5,830 bases of DNA, from NCBI GenBank assembly GCA_964560325.1, contig CAZLLV010000160.1, forward strand, positions 1 to 5,830, given 5' to 3'. Below the pieces are notes generated by a model. That model made no database searches and was not told where the DNA came from. It saw only the letters and a program-made list of their open reading frames with translations. How positions within the stretch are numbered: the stretch's first letter is position 1; the number at the start of each line of letters is the position of its first letter. Positions 1 to 5,830 of this stretch are shown piece after piece. This DNA comes from CAZLLV01 sp964560325. GTDB taxonomy: Bacteria > Acidobacteriota > Thermoanaerobaculia > Multivoradales > DATKCC01. The position numbers were made by a program, and so were the translations under genes.

Positions 1-292
1 GCCAGAACCCCGCCGCCGGCGCCGCCAGCCGATAGCGGCCGTCGTCGCCGCTCGCCGCCGCCGCCACCGGCGCGGCGCCGGCGGCGCCGGTGGTACCCGC
101 GAGCTCGGCGCGCGCGGCGTCGTACGGCGTGGCGAGCGGCCGCAGCTCCACCCGCGCGCCGGCGAGCGGCTGCCCCTCCTCGTCGACCACCCGCCCGGTG
201 AGCGGCACGCCCCCCGTCGCGGCGGCGGCCGGCAGGGCGGGCAGCAGGCCGAGCAGCAGGAAGGCGGCGATGGCGGTACGGCGTGCGGGCAT
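1..292 (-). CDS. Exported carboxypeptidase-regulatory-like domain protein, N-terminal part (cut by window edge)
   Basis: The minus strand from the ATG at 292-290 stays open to the window edge, giving 97 codons and no stop, so the C-terminus is missing. Residues 1-25 form a Sec signal peptide: Arg-Arg at 4-5, a Leu/Ala core at 7-20 and a small-residue cleavage region at 22-25. Residues about 30-95 read as one carboxypeptidase-regulatory-like beta-sandwich: an opening strand TGRVVDEEGQPLAGARVEL at 32-50, an Ala/Gly-rich loop at about 54-80, and the closing DGRYRL strand. Such domains occur in surface or periplasmic proteins and TonB-dependent receptors, usually as a binding or structural module. 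No enzymatic function can be claimed. The start is supported by a GGAG ribosome-binding site 6 nt upstream. It is transcribed away from the multicopper oxidase gene, so it shares the intergenic region but not the operon. The Ala/Gly-rich loop comes from short GC-only repeats and is probably a family-specific insertion. Confidence 0.8.
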   Translation of the reverse strand, partial: MPARRTAIAAFLLLGLLPALPAAAATGGVPLTGRVVDEEGQPLAGARVELRPLATPYDAARAELAGTTGAAGAAPVAAAASGDDGRYRLAAPAAGFW

Positions 293-298
293 GGTGGT

Positions 299-302
299 CT
301 CC
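299..302 (-). promoter_or_regulatory. Ribosome-binding site of the minus-strand gene
   Basis: On the minus strand GGAG lies 6 nt before the ATG at 292-290. This supports that start and confirms the gene as real although it has no stop in the window. Confidence 0.7.
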
Positions 303-379
303 GGAGTGTCGGCGATGGCGAGGCCGCGCCGTCCGGGCTCTGGCGTGGAGGTCGGAACGGCATGAACGAGTCTACGGAT

Positions 380-440
380 CCCGTCCCGGAAGGATACTGC
401 GAAAACGCTCAACCTCCCGCCGGGACGGGCTCCGGTCCCG
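380..440. repeat. 10-bp perfect inverted repeat with a competing hairpin
   Basis: CCCGTCCCGG at 380-389 and CCGGGACGGG at 420-429 are exact reverse complements, 30 nt apart. The right arm can instead pair locally: CGGGAC at 421-426 with GTCCCG at 435-440. The two pairings exclude each other. The element could be a dimeric regulator's operator, a hairpin in an RNA leader, or a chance product of GC-rich DNA. Ten exact base pairs at this spacing is notable but not decisive. Confidence 0.5.
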
Positions 441-495
441 CCCTCCACGTGAAACAGATCCGGTACCCGCGGGGTGGCCTGTGTCCCGGTCTCGG

Positions 496-531
496 ATTCG
501 AAGCTCACCTACTTATATGCGCACTACAAAT
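496..531 (+). promoter_or_regulatory. AT-richer island, possible promoter of the oxidase operon
   Basis: This is the only clearly AT-rich patch in the intergenic region. It contains TTCGAA at 498-503, TATAT at 514-518 and TACAAA at 525-530. TACAAA matches a sigma-70 -10 box at four of six positions, but the upstream TTCGAA is a poor -35. The patch lies about 300 nt before the TTG start, which would give the operon a long leader containing the hairpin cluster. The direction of any promoter cannot be decided by eye. Confidence 0.25.
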
Positions 532-532
532 C

Positions 533-697
533 GAGGCCCCAGCGGCCTCTTGCCATTCGGCCCGGATCCTGAGGGCCGCGGTCCTCCGCGGTCTGAGCCG
601 GCATCTCACCCCGACGGACGGGTCCGCCGGGTGTGGGCAACCAGGAGCCCGGGATGAGTCTGCGCACCGACGACAGCCGCCGTCCCCGAATGGGGCG
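533..697 (+). promoter_or_regulatory. Hairpin-rich leader candidate upstream of the oxidase gene
   Basis: Five consecutive short stem-loops can be drawn. GAGGCC 533-538 pairs with GGCCTC 544-549 (loop CCAGC). CCGCGG 576-581 pairs with CCGCGG 586-591 (loop TCCT). CACCC 607-611 plus CGGA 615-618 pair with TCCG 623-626 plus GGGTG 629-633. GGGC 635-638 pairs with GCCC 647-650. CCCC 684-687 pairs with GGGG 692-695 (loop GAAT, extendable by CG/CG around a bulge). No U-tract follows any of them, so they are not classical intrinsic terminators. They would lie in the operon's 5' leader if transcription starts near 530. I could not match the set to a known riboswitch class; high GC raises the chance of random stems. 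Confidence 0.35.
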
Positions 698-808
698 GGT
701 TGCGGATACGGCCGCGGGTTCACCCCCACCACCCACCGTTCCTGCCTCAGGGCGCTTCCGGCGTTCTCCGATGCCGTCGTCTCCTCCCTTCCCCTCGCAG
801 GAACCTCG

Positions 809-821
809 CCTCCGAAGGAGG
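809..821 (+). promoter_or_regulatory. Shine-Dalgarno of the multicopper oxidase, inside a small hairpin
   Basis: AAGGAGG at 815-821 lies 5 nt before the TTG at 827-829 and is a near-perfect ribosome-binding site. It decides the start. The core GGAGG (817-821) can pair with CCTCC at 809-813 across the loop GAA. A second complement, TCCTCC at 782-787, can pair with GGAGGA at 817-822. The site may therefore be partly occluded in the RNA. Confidence 0.75.
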
Positions 822-826
822 ATCCC

Positions 827-3765
<2,939 letters not shown>

Positions 3766-3766
<1 letters not shown>

Positions 3767-4947
3767 TGCGCGTCTACCTCCTCGCCGCGCTGATCGGCCT
3801 CGCCGGCTTGGGTCTGCTGGCCGGCGCGGCCGTCCTCGCCCACCAGCCCGACATCGCCCCGGTCGCCGCCGAACGGCCCGAGCGGGGCGGCGAGGTGTGG
3901 GGCGAGAGCTACTTTCCGAACATCCCCCTGGTGACCCACCGGGGGGAGCAGGTCCGCTTCTTCGACGACCTGATCGAGGGCAAGGTGGTCGCCCTCAGCT
4001 TCATCTACACCTCGTGCCCGGACACCTGCCCGGTGCAGACGGCGCGCATGCTGCAGGTCGCGCGACTGCTCGGCGACCGCCTGGGCGACGACGTCCACTT
4101 CTACTCGATCACCATCGACCCCGACTACGACACGCAGCCGGTGCTCGCCGAATTCGCCGCCAGCTGGAACATCCCCGACGGGTGGACCTTCCTGACCGGC
4201 GACCGCGACGACATCGTGCTCTTGCGCAAGAAGCTCGGCATGCGGCTCGACGACGTCGAGGGCCGCGACCTCTCCGCGCACACCGTCAACCTGCTGATCG
4301 GCAATCAGCGGACCGGCCGCTGGATGAAGCGGTCGCCGTTCGAGAACCCCTACGTCCTCGCCGAGCAGCTCGGCAACTGGATGCACGGCTGGAAGCTGCC
4401 GAGCCGGGCGGAGCGGAGCTACGAGGACGCGCCGGAGCTGCGCCAGATCTCCGACGGCGAGTACATCTTCCGCAACCTGTGCTCGGCGTGCCACACGATC
4501 GGCGGCGGCGACGTCGACGACGTCGCCGAGCAGCGCGTCGGACCGGACCTCTACAACGTCACCGAGCTGCGCGACCCTGCGTGGCTGGAGCGCTGGCTGC
4601 GCGAGCCGGACGCCATGCTGGCGGAGAAGGACCCGCTGGCGGTGGAGCTGTGGGAGCGCTACGGCCGTATCCCGATGCCGAACCTGCGGCTGACGGGGAA
4701 GGACGTCGACGCGCTGATCGGCTACATGGCGCGCGAGAGCCGCCTGCTCACCGACGCCCGCGCCAGCCGTCTGGCCGGCCATCGCGGGCACGGCGGGGAC
4801 GGCAGCGGCGGGCACGCCGGCCACGGCGAGCATGCCGACCACGCGGCGCACACCGAGCCGATGGAGCACTCCGCAGCCGGCACCGAGGCGGAGACGCACG
4901 CTGGACACGAGAGGGAGCATTCCGGACACGCCGGCGATGCCGGATAG
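3766..4947 (+). CDS. Sco1/SenC copper chaperone fused to cytochrome c, with His-rich tail
   Basis: This 393-residue protein has three parts. A hydrophobic N-terminal segment (2-26) would anchor or export it. Residues about 45-207 are a Sco1/SenC thioredoxin-like domain with the copper-binding CPDTC at 84-88, a DPDYDT motif and His172, the usual third copper ligand. Residues about 229-326 are a class I cytochrome c domain with CSACH at 239-243 and a probable axial Met304 in the PMPNLRL stretch. The last 55 residues (339-393) hold 12 His in Gly/Ala/Glu-rich sequence, as in metal-storing tails. Sco proteins deliver Cu or manage thiols for CuA-type oxidases; no oxidase subunit II gene lies in the window, so the neighbouring multicopper oxidase is the obvious partner. 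The haem could pass electrons to or from that enzyme or keep the Sco cysteines in the right redox state. It needs haem attached in the periplasm, supporting an exported location. The GTG start is fixed by its ribosome-binding site. Partnership with the oxidase is inference. Confidence 0.92.
4780..4944 (+). other. His-rich C-terminal tail of the Sco-cytochrome fusion
   Basis: Residues 339-393 contain 12 His within 55 residues, in spacings such as HxxH, HAGH and HADH, with Gly, Ala, Asp, Glu and two Met or Thr positions between them. No hydrophobic pattern or secondary-structure signal is visible, so the tail is probably disordered. Such tails in copper and nickel proteins buffer or hand over metal ions. 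The reading as a copper reservoir is inferred from the attached Sco domain. Confidence 0.7.
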
Positions 4948-5830
4948 CCCGGAGCGCTCCGGGCGGCCCTCCGCCGGCCGCATCGGCGCCGCCGGGACCG
5001 GACCCGGGACTCCCGGACCGTCCCGGCGGTGGTTGCTCGCCCTGCTGACCACGCTGCTCCCCGTCGCGGGGCTGCTGCTGGTCGAGGGCGGGCTGCGCCT
5101 CGCCGGCTTCGGCACCGACCATCCCCTGTTCGTCGCCGCGCCGCAGGCGCCCGGCCACCTGCAGGTCAACCCGCGGGTGGTGCGCCGCTTCATGGTCGAC
5201 GTGGCGGATACGCCGAACCTATGGATCCGCCCGGTGCCGTTCCGGCCGGAGAAGGCGCCGGAGACCTTCCGCATCTTCGTCCAGGGCGGCTCGACCGCCG
5301 AGGGCTATCCCTACGGCTACGGCGCCTCGCCGGCGGGCATGCTGCAGCAGCGCCTGCAGCGCACCTTCCCCGGGCGCCGCATCGAGGTGGTGACCACGGC
5401 CATGTCGGCGGTCAACAGCTACACCCTGCTCGACTTCTCCGCCGAGATCCTCGCCCAGCGGCCTGACGCGGTGGTGATCTACGCGGGACACAACGAGTAC
5501 CTCGGCATCCTCGGCGTCGGCTCGAGCTTCTCCGCCGGCCGGCACCGGCCCCTGGTGCTCGCCTTCCTGCACCTCGACGGGGTTCGCGTGCTGCAGCTCG
5601 CGCGCCGCGGACTCGCCGCGCTGGCGCCGGACGCGGAGGCGCGGCCGCGCAGCCGGCGCAGCCTGATGCAGCGCGTCGTCGCCGAGGACCGCATTCCCTA
5701 CGGCTCGCAGCTCTACCGGCACGGCCTCGAGCAGCACCGTGCCAACCTGCGCGCCCTGTTAGGCCGTTACCGGCGCGCCGGCGTGCCGGTGCTGATCGGC
5801 ACTGTGGTGTCGAACGAACGCGACCGCAAG
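4937..5830 (+). CDS. Membrane-anchored SGNH/GDSL-type hydrolase, N-terminal part (cut by window edge)
   Basis: The frame is open for 298 codons from the ATG at 4937-4939 to the window end. After a Gly/Pro/Ser/Arg-rich N-terminus, residues about 32-49 form one transmembrane or signal-anchor helix, so the rest should be periplasmic. FVQGGST places the putative nucleophile Ser119 at the first SGNH block. TAMSAVNSYTLLDF at about 155-168 is probably block II, and AGHNEYLG carries Gly184, Asn186 and Glu187 of block III (GxNE instead of GxND). The final Asp/His block lies beyond the edge. Close relatives recalled from memory carry C-terminal TPR repeats, which cannot be checked here. SGNH enzymes hydrolyse esters, often acetyl groups on polysaccharides or lipids; the substrate is unknown. 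The gene overlaps its neighbour by 11 nt and has no good ribosome-binding site, so translational coupling is likely. A TTG at 5033-5035 is a weaker start because it cuts into the helix. Confidence 0.85.
   Translation, partial: MPDSPERSGRPSAGRIGAAGTGPGTPGPSRRWLLALLTTLLPVAGLLLVEGGLRLAGFGTDHPLFVAAPQAPGHLQVNPRVVRRFMVDVADTPNLWIRPVPFRPEKAPETFRIFVQGGSTAEGYPYGYGASPAGMLQQRLQRTFPGRRIEVVTTAMSAVNSYTLLDFSAEILAQRPDAVVIYAGHNEYLGILGVGSSFSAGRHRPLVLAFLHLDGVRVLQLARRGLAALAPDAEARPRSRRSLMQRVVAEDRIPYGSQLYRHGLEQHRANLRALLGRYRRAGVPVLIGTVVSNERDRK
4947..4964. repeat. 18-nt perfect palindrome at the stop of the Sco-cytochrome gene
   Basis: GCCCGGAGCGCTCCGGGC is its own reverse complement and begins on the last base of the TAG stop. 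It lies inside the first codons of the hydrolase gene. As RNA it could form a short hairpin; no U-run follows, so termination is doubtful. It could instead be a dimer-binding operator or mRNA-stability element. Confidence 0.6.

Larger units (their letters stand above)
293..826. other. Long divergent intergenic region (534 bp)
   Basis: This gap separates the minus-strand gene from the plus-strand oxidase operon. One plus-strand frame stays open from 362 into the oxidase. Its translation here (Cys, Pro, Ser, Arg and Gly without domain or hydrophobic pattern) does not look like protein, and the strong ribosome-binding site lies at 815-821, so the stretch is read as non-coding. Its left half (293-500) should contain the minus-strand promoter and part of the plus-strand control region. 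The 505-531 stretch is the only AT-richer island. The right half (533-697) is dense in short inverted repeats, and 773-797 is a pyrimidine-rich tract. No tRNA, known riboswitch consensus or second gene was recognised. Confidence 0.75.

Noticed and set aside
60..95. Tandem repeat or recombination site in the GC-only stretch
   Set aside because: It is explained by Ala/Gly codons of the minus-strand protein.
533..549. Intrinsic terminator
   Set aside because: The GC-rich stem is followed by only two T residues, so there is no U-tract.
480..570. tRNA remnant on the minus strand, suggested by TTCGAATCC
   Set aside because: The flanking bases do not form a T-stem, and no anticodon arm or acceptor pairing can be drawn.
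362..826. In-frame upstream extension of the oxidase to an ATG at 362
   Set aside because: The extra 155 residues look like translated non-coding DNA, and the strong AAGGAGG site with TTG at 827 directly precedes a proper signal/anchor sequence.

Overview
The window is about 70% GC with strongly G/C-biased third codon positions. It uses TTG and GTG starts beside ATG, and its proteins are clearly exported (signal peptides or anchors, a c-type cytochrome, a Sco-type copper protein). This fits a high-GC Gram-negative bacterium. The SGNH-hydrolase family at the right edge is, from memory, common in Myxococcota and other former Deltaproteobacteria, but the lineage assignment is only a guess. No mobile element, CRISPR array, tRNA or rRNA is visible.

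Layout. (1) 1-292, minus strand: the N-terminal part of an exported protein with a carboxypeptidase-regulatory-like (beta-sandwich) domain, cut by the left edge. (2) 293-826: a 534-base divergent intergenic region. It holds a 10-bp inverted repeat with a competing hairpin, one AT-richer island, a run of five or six predicted hairpins, and a Shine-Dalgarno sequence that can fold into its own hairpin. (3) 827-3766, plus: a large (979 aa) three-cupredoxin multicopper oxidase with every expected copper ligand, an N-terminal membrane anchor or signal, a long acidic low-complexity region and an unusual C-terminal Cys/Asp/Gly/Trp repeat. (4) 3766-4947, plus: a Sco1/SenC copper chaperone fused to a c-type cytochrome domain and ending in a His-rich tail. 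It starts inside the oxidase's stop codon (TAGTG). (5) 4937-5830, plus: the N-terminal 298 residues of a membrane-anchored SGNH/GDSL-type hydrolase, overlapping the previous gene by 11 bases and cut by the right edge.

How it may work. Genes 3-5 overlap and are probably one operon. The oxidase needs four copper ions, and the next gene encodes a Sco-type copper-handling domain, a redox haem and a His-rich segment in one chain. A self-contained module is plausible, with the Sco protein supplying copper to the oxidase and/or the haem exchanging electrons with it. The substrate (Mn(II), Fe(II), Cu(I) or an organic compound) cannot be read from the sequence. The large size, the HEHNGHN motif and the adjacent c-type cytochrome recall the MofA-type putative Mn(II)-oxidising enzymes, but that is inference. 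The candidates that look least ordinary are the Sco-cytochrome-His-tail fusion, the oxidase's C-terminal repeat and the structured leader with an occluded ribosome-binding site.
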